A DNA stretch of 64,000 nucleotides, taken from the NCBI GenBank assembly GCA_964035795.1, contig OZ038320.1, forward strand, positions 26,042,118 through 26,106,117. The letters run 5' to 3'. The position numbers and the translations under genes are program-made. Below the pieces are notes generated by a model that saw only the letters and a list, made by a program, of their open reading frames with translations, was not told where the DNA came from and did not search any database. This stretch comes from Pterobdella sp. o SKG-2022 (lineage: Eukaryota; Annelida; Clitellata; Hirudinida; Piscicolidae). This document shows positions 27,301-39,960 of this stretch, one piece after another (the first letter of the stretch is position 1; every line of letters starts with the position of its first letter).

Positions 27301-30300
27301 AATAAAATTATTGAGTGAATCATTTCCCTGTGCTTAAAAAACAAATCGAGTCAAAACAATTTTTCAAAAACACCTCTTCTAAACTTTCATGACTTTAAAA
27401 AAAATATAGAAAATAATTATTCATTAAGAAAAAGAAAACTAAAATAGCAACAAACGAGAAAGGGCATGATTATGAAAAATAGCACCACCTTTCAATTCCG
27501 AATGATCTGTTAAAACCATCATTGAATTCATAATGAACTGGATCCATCGACTCCAGTGATTCCGCTTCTTCTTCTATTGCTCCATCTGATACCTTAATGA
27601 GATTGTTTTAAGTGTATCTGGCAGATGAGTTGGTTTTAGTTTTGAAATTGTACGTTGTATTGTGGGTTTAATTTGCACTATCATTAACTTTTACTTGATA
27701 AATGAATTTAAGGAATTATTTTTAAGATTTAAATTATATGTTTTTGATCAAAAGTAAGTGAAAAAAACCGTATATATTTATTTAGAGAAAAATATGATAA
27801 AAAGAAATTTTGAAATATTATTATTATCAATGAAATCGTGGTATAAACATCCTCTTAAATAATATATGTATATAAATTTAAAATTTACTCATATGTGATA
27901 AAAAGCATCAGACAAAAATATATATAGTTTCGATTTATTTGATTTACTATCAAAATCTCAGTCAAAAAACAACCGATTGACAAGATAACTATAATCGTTT
28001 ATGCTGATGATTAGCTATATGGAAGAAAAAAGATGATGAGCAAGATTATGGTATAAATGGTTTCAATGATCATAAGGCTTATTAACATGATGGAGGCATA
28101 TCACATTGATGAAAATTATATTAAAAAACACGGAAGATGGCAATGAAAATGGTGAGAATGATGTTAAAATGAACAAATGTAGTGCCTTAGTTTGTTGCTT
28201 TGAGAGCTGATATTCTTTTAAAAAAATCTGAACATTATTCTGTTCTCCAGTTACCCTTTAGAGTTACATGTAATATTTTAAGTTAACTATTTTTTGAATA
28301 ACCCTACACGGACAATTTTATTAGTCCGCTTTCATCAGACAGGATTCCTAGAATAAGTTTTTTGTTAGCAAAATAATTCAAAGGCAAAAAATAAATATCT
28401 TAATAGAGCTAGGGTATGTTCCTTACATACTCTGAAAAACATGCGGTTGGAATAAAAATGATAATTATAAGGGTTTTAAGAATAAAAATGATGAAAAGCA
28501 ATGCGCTCACCTGCACAACTGAATGGATGAAATCTTCTACACTGTCCTCAGTAAACATTTGTTTAAATGTATCATCAAGTAGCTCATCTTCGTTATCATC
28601 CTCCTCTTCATTTTTATTATCATCTGTGTCCATTTTAACAGCATCTGTTGACGTAATTTTATCGCGATTTTTGATATTAAACTTTTTCTTTTTCCATATT
28701 GCAGGACAATTTTCTTTGACTGCTTCCTAACAATGAAAATTTGATTAATTGAAATTCTAGAAAAGATAAAAATATTTATATCGGACCTAATTATAAAAAT
28801 GAATATCCTCATAAAAAGGTTTGACTTTATTATGAAATTAACTTTTAATAAAGTGAATTTTGAAAAATATATTTTATCAGTATATATTATCCATATTAAA
28901 TTGCATTGCGTTTCCAGTAACTGGAGTTGATATTAGTTGGCCTAGAATATTGTTACTAAAAAAGATACTTACAGAAGCCATATATTTGAACTGTAATTTA
29001 AAGCTAACGTTAAACTTGAAATTATCAAATTTCAAGATTCGCCATTACCACACTTGAGAAACTTTTCTTGCCGTGGTCAACTACAACCATCCGTAAGTCG
29101 AATAACGATATCACAATATTAAAACATCCGTATAAATAAAAATTAATTTTTCCAATGATATGTTCATTTAAACATTATTTATTAATTTTAATTAATATAT
29201 AAATAGCATCAAAAACAAAATATAGAGTAAAAAATATAGAACCATCTAACAACATCCAATCACACGCGACTAATGATACTACTACTACGATAGATAGATA
29301 AAAATAACAAACAATTAAGCACCTTAGATGCTACTTTGTACTTGTGTGTGAGGGAGATGTTTTCAAGTTCAAAAAACTTGATGCACTCTTTGATAAGAAG
29401 ATGACTCGATAGTGGTGAAGAAGTGCTTGCTGTGTAGTTTGTTTCAAGTGCTTCATATGTTATAAATAATAGAAATTTGATATAATAAAAAAAATGTAAA
29501 TCAAAAACTTTTATTATCTGAAAAACATGAAGCTTTTCATAAGTCACCTTTATCGATCGTATTGTTCTGTTAATGAGTGTTTAATTTGAATTTTTTTCGT
29601 ACTAGGCTAATTTAGTTATATTTAATATGTATTTATATATTGCTGTGCTCAAAAATGCATCTTCACTTTGTCTGTAAGTGTGACGGAAGTATGGTAGAAA
29701 TAATGTGTCCATGAGTTGATGTTTCATAACAGGGCTAGACTTGTCGAAAATCAAGCTTTATTCATTATTATCAAGTCTCATTTTTGCTATAGAAATAAAA
29801 AGCTAGTTTTAAAAAGTACATATGTTAGAAACTTAAATATTTTTAGTATAACAACAAAGACATCTTTCGACTGAAAATTTCCATTGAATTATATCCTATA
29901 CAAATAAGGCGTAAGTTTTTATTTCAAAAATATCATTATTAACTTGATAATCGTACTCAAATAAGTTTTTTATAATGCCAGCAAATTTTTACGTGAATCT
30001 ATGAGATTTTTCAAAATATAAGTTTTTATTAGGAAAATTGCGTTTTCTGCAACCACATACTTAAAGCTAATAATATACTATTTCATAGGGTCTAGATTAC
30101 ATCGTTCAATTTTTTTTCTTGAATTTTTAGATTTAAAGTTAAATAAAGTGAAATTTGATTTTAATTCATAAAACTCTGCTAAAAAATTTAGATATTAAAT
30201 TAAAAAATAAGGATTAGTGCGAAAGAACACCCATGGAAACGGACATAAAACAATAAAACTTTGAAATATATTGCCTCAAATAACACAGGTGGTAGAGCGT

Positions 30301-31997
30301 CAGATTAAATATCTAAAGTCACCACGTTTGGTACGGTGTTGGATCAAGAATTAGTACCTGTTTCACGGTGTGTTCTCACGTCTAACCGCAGGTAAAATAA
30401 AAAAGGTCATAAACGATGAAAAAATTCCGTTCACATAAAATTTTCTATCTCATGCTGGTAACCATGTTTTTAAATTCATTGCATGTGTACCTTTAAGAAG
30501 AGCTAATCCGTCATAAACTGGGGTAGCTGTGGTGTGTTGGTGTCCTAGGTCTAGAATGAGGGCTGTAGATCGACCATTGGCAAAACTGTGGTGATTTGAT
30601 TCTGCATTTTCCTTTGTAGTGAATTTACATGAAAAATTTCTGAATAATTTTATTTTTATACATTTTAAAACTAAATGAGGTTGGTGAAACGGTGTCATAA
30701 CAAGATAAAGGCATTCTAAAGTTATTTATACAAAAAGTGGCCAATTCAATTGACATTTTCACGAAACTCAAACCATTTTTCAATTCAATATTCTTGATTT
30801 CAATTTATTTAATTTGAAAAATTATATTTTTTCAGACATTTTTCTTATATTAAAGTGCCATTTTAATATGTTCTCAAAAAATAATTTATTTCAAACAAAT
30901 GCAAACTAAAGCAGTACATTAGGAAAATCTATTATCACTCCAATTGATAACAAATATTCAACTAACGATGACAACACTGCATCTTTTGCCAGATAGAAAG
31001 CAGGTACATTGAAGTTTTCAAAAACTACTTCTGTTAACTTTTCTCTGTTTTCTACAGTATTCCACTGAGTATTCAAAAAAAATTTCAGAGTTGAAAAAAT
31101 AAAAATATTTTTATTAGATATATTAATTTGAAATATTAAAATTTTCTTATACAAGCCTTCGAAAATCTATCACAATTTTTTGAAGAAAAATGTAATTGAT
31201 ATAAATATTGTGAAACACACCACAGGTTCGGACATAAGTAGAGGATGTTGATCGAGCATTGTTATTGCATAATGGTTATAAAAATAATCTACTGTTTTGG
31301 AAAATAAGTCCCAATCTGTTACTGATTTTAAGTTTGAGGGAAATATTAATAAAAGTCAAGAATGGCTATGAATTCACCAATGAATTTAATTTTGATCTAT
31401 TTAAATTTAAACAATGTCACTATTTGAATTCAAAATGATATAGAAAAAAGTGTGTTAAAATGTCATTGTTTAATTAATGTTATATAGAACTTTTATCATT
31501 AAATGATATGAATTTACTTACTCATTCCTTTTTGAGTAATTTTTTTCATAGCTACATTGGCTCTAGGAGTCTTGATGTTATTAGTATCTATGTAATATTT
31601 TTCTTGTCCTTCTTGATTCAATACTCCTATGTAAGCTGGCATATCAGCCTGTATCGAGTTAGGTATCAAGATCAAGGAAACTATATTGATTGGATTATAT
31701 TTTTTTGAACATTTATCGTGACAATTTTATGCTATTCATTTAAATCCAATGTTTGAAAAATAGGTTAAGCTTGCAAAGTTAAAAAATTTCAGTATGTGAA
31801 AAAATTTGTATAATGCTATGGCATGTACTTTAGGTAAATCTTCACCAGCAAATCCACCCCTCATGGAATGACTTCCTATATCTAAAACTATGGCACCTAC
31901 CTCATCTGTTTGTAAACGTTGTTTTTAATGCATTTCTCTTAAAAATAAATTAATTATTCTTAAATTTAAAACCTCCTCCATATATTCCAGCACTCAT
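24359..31997 (-). CDS. ACTL6: Actin-like protein 6 (BAF53 / Arp4), 14 exons, 445 aa
   Basis: This is a nuclear actin-related protein of BAF/SWI-SNF and NuA4/TIP60-type complexes. Minus-strand exons: 31973-31997, 31829-31905, 31522-31648, 31221-31321, 30967-31064, 30491-30585, 29323-29429, 28511-28726, 27489-27592, 26628-26670, 25976-26056, 25444-25539, 25109-25195 and 24359-24439. All phases join and sum to 445 codons plus stop; human ACTL6A has 429. Matches include [19 protein letters not shown] at the N-terminus, [51 protein letters not shown] and a C-terminal [15 protein letters not shown] ending in Cys-His. Exon 8 holds an acidic stretch (about residues 243-262) inside a roughly 30-residue insertion relative to human. 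The phosphate loops are diverged from actin, as is usual in this family. The first exon is only 25 nt, but it gives the family-typical start. ACTL6A and ACTL6B cannot be told apart and are vertebrate duplicates. Confidence 0.95.
25351..25388. repeat. (GATT)n microsatellite in an ACTL6 intron
   Basis: An imperfect run of GATT/GACT units lies between ACTL6 exons 12 and 13. Confidence 0.7.
30280..30395 (+). mobile_element. Degenerate tRNA-derived SINE, copy 2, in an ACTL6 intron
   Basis: The sequence GGTGGTAGAGCGTCAGATTA resembles the A-box region. ATCTAAAGTCACC matches the ATCTAAGGTTACC segment of the other copies, and the 3' part (AATTAGTACCTGTTTCACGG, then a GTGTG run) matches the tail seen on the minus strand at 39.7, 56.2 and 60.0 kb. 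The B box is eroded (GGATCAAG). The orientation is opposite to the ACTL6 gene that contains it, in the intron between exons 6 and 7. Confidence 0.55.
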
Positions 31998-32516
31998 TAC
32001 AATGTACTATAATTTTTTTGATTTTGAAAAAGTAATGCTTTGTCGGCAATTTGTTTATAGTTTAAATCTGAACGATAATTAACTTTAAATTTTAAGACCT
32101 AAAATTATATAATAGAATAAAAATTTCAATTTTTTTATATTTGAAAATTTTTTTAAAAAAATTTTTTTATTTTATATTGTATTATTTTAATTTTTGAGAA
32201 TTTTTTCAATTCAGACAGAGGTTTTGTTATCGCCTACACAGTCGTATACAAATTTCATACATCTGTCATACATATAACCTACATTCTCCAGGCAGCTTTG
32301 ATGATACATACTATACAGAGGTTCTATACATGTTTTTCTAGTTATACTACAGAAAATATATACAGACTATTGTGGAATGTCTTGTCTGGGCTTACATGAT
32401 CAAAATTGTTAAAATAACGGGCATGCCTGTAAAGATGATAAGTTTCTGTTCATATAAAAAGAAATATAAATACATTTTTACATAATATTGTGTAACCAGT
32501 TTTATATTCCAATGAA
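31998..32516. promoter_or_regulatory. 519-bp bidirectional intergenic region between ACTL6 and the Ig/FN3 receptor gene
   Basis: The two start codons face away from each other across this gap, so both promoters must lie here or overlap their first exons. A short GC-richer block (about 32217-32360) contains repeated TACA/CATAC words (CATACATCTGTCATACATA). I see no convincing TATA box that could be assigned to one gene. Direct repeats such as TCATACA are visible, but no known factor site is assigned. Confidence 0.5.
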
Positions 32517-35500
32517 ATGCTGACTAGCTTTTGGATCCTTTTTGTTTTCGTTCTATTAGCAGGTAAATATTTCTTTCATATTAGTTAATAGCTCATTTAA
32601 TAAAATTATATTCGATACGCCCTTCTTTTGTTCTTGTCAAATTCTTCTGGTTATAAATTAGTTTTTCAAATTATTTCATATTAGAAAAATACCAAGGAAA
32701 CTTGGTGTAATGTTCATTCAAACAAAGTATGCTTTTTTTGGAAAAATGCTTTTTTAAATACAATATATTAATACTAGCTTATTTATACTTTTCTTGATAT
32801 TGATAATCTTTGAGGTTCCAACTTATATTTTTCTTATATTGTTATTCAAAATAAAACTTATTTTAAGTTTGTTTTTATATGATTAAAGGGATTTGCATAG
32901 AATGCAAGAATTCCACAAAAGTCAATGAGGGGGATATTTTAAAATTGAAATGTCCTTTATTCCATTCTGAGAGCAATGATATTGTATTTTTCAAGGTTTG
33001 GTTTCAAAATTTTATTTATATAAAATTTGAACGCTATCTGGTTTCAACTTTTTTTTTTATTTTATGAATCAACTTCTAATGAGTCATGAACCTATTTAGA
33101 TAAAAAGTGGAGCTAAGGTCCACTTAGACACAACATCACAACAAAAAGCTTTGATAGACCCCTTATCTTTGCAAGCAACATCAAAAAAGCAAATTCAAAA
33201 TGCTTTCAATCTTTCTTATCAAAACTTACCTCAAGTGCCAACACTTATTCATGAGAAAATATCCATAAATGGAGATGAAATATTCATTCGAGATTTTAAA
33301 GAGACAGATGAAGGAGATTATGGCTGTGAAGTGAAGAATAATGTTATGAAAAATGTCATAATTTCATCTGTAGAGGTTTTAGGTTAGTTTATGTTTTTTC
33401 TTTCAGGAGCACTTATTAGCTTTGCCTATTATATTTTTATTTAGCACCTGTTATATATTTTAATTGACACCATGTCCAAATTAATATTCTGAACTATCAA
33501 AAATTTTTATACAGAAAGAGCCAGGGTTTTTTCATTTAATAATGTAACAGTCAAAATGGGTGAAGATGCTATCATTGAATGTGTGGTGGCCAACAGCAAC
33601 TCTTTTATTATAAATTCATCCATCCATCCTTCTGGAATTCCTGAAAAACACTTGGTAAGAAAGTGCATAATTTTTAACTATATTTTTTTTCTTATCAAGA
33701 TAAATGTTTTTCAAATTTTCACATCAAGTTTTTGTTTCAAATTCAGAACAAAAGAATGAGCATGACAAAGACAAGTAAAAATACAATGGAGCTGAAAATC
33801 AAGTCTACCAAGCCTTCAGATGCTGGCATGTATGATTGTATTGCCTCCAATGAACACTCCCAAGACATCAAACAAACCCAGTTAACTCTTCTATGTTAGT
33901 ATTGCGTATATGGTTATTGTAAAGATTCATTAAAAAATTATGAAGATGATCATCATCATTATCTAAACTTGTGCGTCATACTTATTGATAAAATATTAAT
34001 TTAAATGTATTAACAATAGCCAATGACACCACACAGATGGGCCAATAATATCACATACTGTCTTCAAGTTGTATTCACGTCTAGGACACTCCACCAATTT
34101 CACATGCCCTTTCTCAGCCCAACCAACTCCCAATGTTGAGTGGAGTATGCAAGACTCCAAGCCCATTGAAAATAACGACACTTTCATGATTTTCACTTCT
34201 AATAACTTCACCAGCCTTCAGGTTTGATTGATAAGTCTGTTTTTTTAAACCTTTTTTGAGAAAAGGGAAGTTCTAGAAACTTATTTATTGTTATTTTAAT
34301 GTATTTTTTTTTGTTTCACAGATAACAATACATGAAAAAGATCAGTTATGGGTCTATAGGAAATATACCTGTTTATTAAGCAATCCTTTCGGCTCTACAC
34401 AACGTACTTTTACTCTAGCCAGAGCATGTTCGTATTACTTTTGATTCAAATATTTCATCATTTAACTACCTTCAAATAATTTTGAAACTGTTTAGAAGCT
34501 ATATTATGATGTTTTTTGAGCTGCATCATTCTTTTTGTATTAATATGTGATACACGTATTTATGTTTTTTCAGCCACTCCAAATGCTCCGATCTTGAAAT
34601 CAAAGGTTATCAGTGCTACCAAGGTCAGTCTTAGGGTGGCACCTCCAATGCAAGATGGAGGCATGCCTGTTATTGGCTACACCCTTTACCAGTCAGATCA
34701 GTTTCTCAAGGATTTCAATAAAAGTTTGTTTTAATGTTTCGTTAACCCAATTATTTTTTTACAGTTTTTTTACCAGTTGGTAGGGATTGATTGATTGATT
34801 TTAAAATTTATATTTATTACGAGTTAGATAAATAATCACACATTTCCAAACAGGTGGAGTTGTTTCAATAGATAATTTAGAACCAAATGCATTGTACTAC
34901 TTCAGTGTTAGAGCTAGGAATCAAGTAGGGCCTGGAGAAATTCTCTCTTTCCATGTAAAAACGCCAAGAATCGGTAGGTGTTTGCTTATATATACGCATT
35001 GTTATTTTTTAAATTTACTCGATTTTTATTTTTTTTAATGAGGAAATTATTATTTGAGTTTTTAATTACAAGCATTCTTATTAGAATTTTGATTCATTTG
35101 ACCAAACCACTGCAGCAATTCCTGAAATAGAGATGCAAGAGCAGTATGCTCCGTTGCAAGCATTCCACCACACGATAGCCTGGAAAGTGATCAGTGATGG
35201 GGGCATGCCTATCAACAATTACCAGATCTTTGTGAGACAGGTGAGGTTTGAGGATGGTTGTTTGAGAGTTGCTAATGAGTTGAGTCAACTTTCAAAAATA
35301 TTATATTGTAATTAGTAACATTATGACACCAATTATAATTTATTTTTAGCATCTATTTAATTGGTAGTTTGCTAAGAAGACGAAACAAATCCTTATTTGA
35401 AGAAATCAATCTCATGTAATTTATAATAATTTATCTTTCAGATCACTCCCCATTCAACTTCCATTAAACAACATGCCTCCACCCAACAAATACCTGATCA

Positions 35501-36991
35501 TACATGGAATAAATTTGAAACAACTGGTTTGTTTACTTTTATATATTCACAATATATCAAAGTAAATTTCTATCTATGTTTACTTTTATCCCGATTAAAT
35601 CTTTGATATTCATCAAAGAATTCTGTCAAGATCAATGAAGTAGTATCTATATTGACAGGCTTCAATGAGACATACACACTGGAGGGCTTGAGTGCAGGAG
35701 CAGCTTATGAAGTGGTGATGAGGGCGAGGAACCAGGTTGGTTGGTCCTCCTTCACTCCTGCCTTCTTCTTCACCACCCGTTATGGTTAGTTACAGACTTT
35801 GTTAATTTAATTTTTTATAATGCTTTTTTTATTGTTAGGTGAAGTAGTTGTTTCAATATAGTTTTCATCTTTTTCAACCTTTACAGCCACTCCAGATGAA
35901 CTGCAAAATAACTTCACACAGCAGTTCTCTTTTCTTTTGATGATTCTGATTTTTTTGCTCATCATTCTCTTAGCTATCATTTTTGTTGTTGCTCTCATAT
36001 GTCGTCATCGTTGGATGCCTGGTTGTCACTCAAACAATGCCATGGATAAGCAGTCATTTGGTAGAAGGTCGGTGTTTAAGTTATAATCGTAAATTATAAA
36101 TTAGCTGAACCTTTTAATGTGTTAAAAGTTTTCATCATTTTTTTTAATTTTCAGGTCTCATTGTAGCACAAATTCTTCTCGTCCATCCAATAACACGACT
36201 CCAATCCCAACACATAATTCTCATACAACGCTTTTACTTCGCCACTCTAACTCAGCCACTCCTAATCAACGTTCCAACGCTAGTACACCAACAAGTACCC
36301 TTTTGTCTACGACAAACAATACTAGTCAAAGCACCCCTCACCACCCCAATAGTTCCATTCCACCACAACTGCCACCTCGTAACCCACCTTCCCGTAATCC
36401 TTCTCCTCATCATAAATCTTCACACCAAGCATTTCCACCACCAGTACCGAACCCACGTCACTCTAATTCACACCATCATAAAATCCAGCAACATCTTAAT
36501 AACAATCATTCATCGTCTCTTCCTCTACACCACAGATCTCGTTCACCACACAATAAGTCTAATGTTCTTTTATCAGCAAAATTACCCACATCGTCTTCAC
36601 ATCAATCATCTCCAATACACCATCAAGTCAATCAAAACTTCCGAATATCTCCTTCATCTTTCAAAAATAGTCCCAATCCAAAACCATCTTCCAAGACACG
36701 AAATTCCTTCATTAAGTTTTCCCCTAATTCTTCTCCATCTCCTTCTGTTCCTATAAATTCCCCGCAACAACACGGGTTTGTTCCGCAATTTTTAGTATAA
36801 GCATTCAATCTTACTATTAAGATTATTTTTCCGATACTTATGTTATTACATAAAATTCAGGCTGAAAAGAATAAGTGCAAAAAATACTAGTTTGCCACCA
36901 GGTAAGTGTATTCTTTTCGATTTTGAAACATTTTTTGCCTTCACATCCTACATTCTTTTATATATTTATTACAGTGCCAGTAGATAAGTGA
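32517..36991 (+). CDS. NCAM/Fasciclin II-like adhesion receptor: 3 Ig, 2 FN3, one membrane span; 822 aa, 16 exons
   Basis: This is a cell-surface adhesion or recognition receptor. Exons: 32517-32562, 32901-32995, 33100-33382, 33515-33654, 33747-33894, 34037-34221, 34322-34427, 34574-34723, 34854-34973, 35116-35240, 35442-35526, 35659-35784, 35887-36067, 36155-36775, 36861-36901 and 36975-36991; all phases join. A signal peptide (MLTSFWILFVFVLLA) is followed by three Ig domains (about 17-141, 142-237, 238-335) with Cys pairs such as LKLKC...DEGDYGC and the W of NVEW. Two FN3 domains (about 336-425, 426-537) each carry the motif VRARNQVG or MRARNQVG. The membrane span is at about 551-577. The tail (578-822) is rich in Pro, Ser, Asn and His, with an SH3-type PPQLPPRNPP and a terminal SLPPVPVDK. 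The tail exon is also open to a stop at 36798-36800, an alternative end. Exact orthology (NCAM, Fas2 or other) is not settled; exon 2 could instead start at 32868. Confidence 0.88.
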
Positions 36992-39723
36992 GTAGCTTCC
37001 AATAAAACAGTAATCAACAATCTATAATGAAAAAATAGTAGAATCCCTCAATTGGTATTTACCCATCCCTCAATCTCACTAGCATTCTTCATTAAACAGA
37101 CCTGTGATTTAGTTGTTATTGTTGTTGCATTATTTCACTAAAGTGAAGAATCTTTTGTTGGAGAGGCCAGTCGTGTCAGGGTGTTCCAATAATGCCATTG
37201 TTTTCGATATTTTACATATTAATGTAGCCATCTTATAATGAATCTTTTACGTGTCAATGTAGAAACTTAATTGGATTTATGTAGACAATTATACCAAGTG
37301 TTTTTAGTTTTGTTTTAATTTATAACTTCAAATTATCACTGAAGTTTTGCTGAAATTGAAAGAATTTTCCGAGGTTGCGTTTCAAATTAGGTGCTTGTAA
37401 ATTTTTAAATTAGAAAGATTTAACCGTTGTTATTCTACTATATCTGTCTATTTTCTTAAATTCTTTTCAATTGTATCTTTCTTCTATTTTGTGTGCTAAA
37501 ACAAATTTTCTATAGAATTTATCTATATTTGATTTGTTTTGAAAAGATATTTATACTTCAGCATACTTTCTGATTTTTAGAATATTTACAGTTGTAATGG
37601 AACAATCAAAAATTTAATATTTGGCAATTTACCACAACGGCAATACCTCAAAAAAGTTTCAAAATATTATATTTATTCAACAACGCCTAGGCCATTTTTT
37701 AGATTTTACACGAATTTCTAGACTTTGTTAATTCGATGTGTTTCGTTAAAAAAATTTTTTTGTTTTTTATAATTTGAGGTTGAAATAAGGTTTTAAATGA
37801 TCTTCTTTAGCGATCTTTAACCTACATTTTGGTGCAACGTAAAGCTATTCTCATTCATGATTATCATTATTACTCACTCCTCTTTCAAAATTTCAACACC
37901 GTGTTAGCAGGTTTATTTTAGTAGTTATAATGAATTTTTCCAAGTTTCCGACTTTTTTAGTAATAAGATTCTTAAAATTTTTTTTTTTTTCCGAAAATTT
38001 TATTTTATTTTTAAGGCACTATGCGTTTACTCAATAATTTATTTTAACTTTATAAAAGTTTGTTTAAACTTTTTGGATAAATTAGTCTGCCACTTGTAGT
38101 CATATCTTATCTAATGAATAACTAACGGTCACTTAAGAGTACAATATATGCACTCATTTATTTCGTATAATTTACAGAATTTTTTTGAGTGAACCAGGAT
38201 TATTTTTTAGTTACATACCCCAATTAAAAATCAATTGTTTAATCGTTTGAGATCTTCGGTATTATGATTTGATATTAACCTTTTGACAATTCATTTCAAT
38301 GTTTTATTTCAAGCATTTCTCATTATGAAGATTTTGTTAGACTGGTTGAAGGAACTTTGTCCCTTCACACCTTTGTTTTCTTTTATGTTATTTTACTTCT
38401 GTCTCAGTAATCAATATGTTTTTTTCATTGTTAGTATTGATCGTGTTTGTTTGAAATTCGTATTTTTGATTGCTTTTTTATATTTCCAAAAATCTTTATG
38501 GGTATTTTGAAGAGCACCATCTTTTGTTTGTTTTTTTAGCTTCACTATTAATAAATACATCTTGAAGTTTGAAAATAACTCTAAATTTAAACTGAAAGCA
38601 CTAGATAACCGTTAGATGACCCAAGTGGGGGATTCTGGTGAAAGTGTGTTTTTCAGAATTATCTGTAATACACAAAACTTCAAAGCAATTTATCATGTAC
38701 AGTGTTTGAAACTCTCAGTCAGGTCTCGGCTTCAACGTTCTCACTATATGATTTTCTTTCGTACTGCGTTGAGATATATTTTTTCTGCATTTATGCAGAA
38801 AAATGTAATGTAGATCAAGCTAACTACTCTGCATTCAAAATTTTAAAAATAATTTATGTACTTTCGCTTCAAAATTTGTGCTAATGGATATATGTGAAAT
38901 AATTGTAATAACTAAAGTCTAAACTAGAATTCAATTAAAAGTAGCAGTTAAAATTTATTTGTTCAAAGCATTCCCTACTTTACACGAAGGATCGCTAACC
39001 CTAATGTATAAATCTTGATCCATACTAAGTGTGCAAAAATTTCAAGTTTTCGCAAAGCTAGCCGGGTATTTTATATATCTGAAATTTGAAAGTAGCACTG
39101 ACCTAATACAATGGTGTTGAGACTGCATTTAGAAACTAAAGTTGTTTCTAGATAAAGTTTTAAAGCGGTAAGTGCAGGAATGAAATCAGATTGGACAAAG
39201 TTGAAAAACTTGGTTATAATTTTGTATCTAAGGGTTTTCACTCAATGTATTAGTGTAACATGTGTTAAAACAGTAAAGCAGAGATGAGGTGAGATGACTT
39301 AGCTAAAATCAACTAGGTATTCCAAAAGAGCTTTGATGGGACCAATATCTTGAATTAAGTCGAAAAATAGGTTTAATAGTGAAGATTTTTTCATGAGTTC
39401 AAACTTAAGAAAACTTTAGAAGCTAACGGCGTGTAATTGTTTAATTAGCTATGCGAATGGATGAAGAAAATTTAATTTTAAGATAGATGGTTATAATAAG
39501 AAGAATAAGCCAAAATTAAGCGTTTAGGAAAAATAGTGCTTAAATCGGGTCGAAGGAAATGAAGATTAGGCGTAGACGAAATTGTGAAAACTGTAAATGA
39601 AGAAATCTAGCCACACAGTTTACCGGGAATAAATACGAAATAAAAATTTTATAATTTACTAGTGATGAAACGCTTTTTTGTATAGTTAAAAGCGCTTAGT
39701 AAAAATTTAATGAAGCCTAAATA
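36992..39723. other. AT-rich intergenic region downstream of the receptor gene
   Basis: An AATAAA at 37001-37006 lies just after the receptor stop codon and could serve its polyadenylation. No other gene or repeat is supported. Small open frames at 38283-38510 and 38616-38813 show no family resemblance. Confidence 0.5.
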
Positions 39724-39822
39724 CTTGTAGAACAGGTGCTAATTGTCGGCCCATACGGGATCAAGCACGGTAACCTTAGATAATTAGTTTAATAATCTAC
39801 CAGCTGAGCTATACGGACTGAT
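39724..39822 (-). mobile_element. tRNA-derived SINE, copy 3
   Basis: Minus-strand reading gives GTATAGCTCAGCTGGTAG (A box), ATCTAAGGTTACC, an eroded B box (GCTTGATCCCG), GGGCCGACAATTAGCAC and the family tail CTGTTCTAC. It lies about 140 bp beyond the 3' end of the PSMB3 coding region. Confidence 0.75.
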
Positions 39823-39960
39823 AGTACATATATAAAATTTATTTATAAGTGAGTCAATTGGTGAATCAAGCAGTAATGCTGTAGACGTATCACAAAAAGA
39901 TGAAATGCAGGTTCAAGACCTTGAACTAAATTTTTCATAAAATAAACTGTGAAAAATAAA

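Noticed and set aside
28416..28730. 104-codon plus-strand frame with a Ser run
   Set aside because: It is antisense to the acidic exon 8 of ACTL6; the Ser run is the complement of Asp/Glu codons.
33996..34211. 71-codon minus-strand frame in the receptor gene
   Set aside because: It is the antisense shadow of the third Ig-domain exon at 34037-34221.
39724..39822. Functional tRNA gene
   Set aside because: The B box is mutated, the cloverleaf is imperfect, and four other diverged copies share the same extra tail, so it is a SINE.
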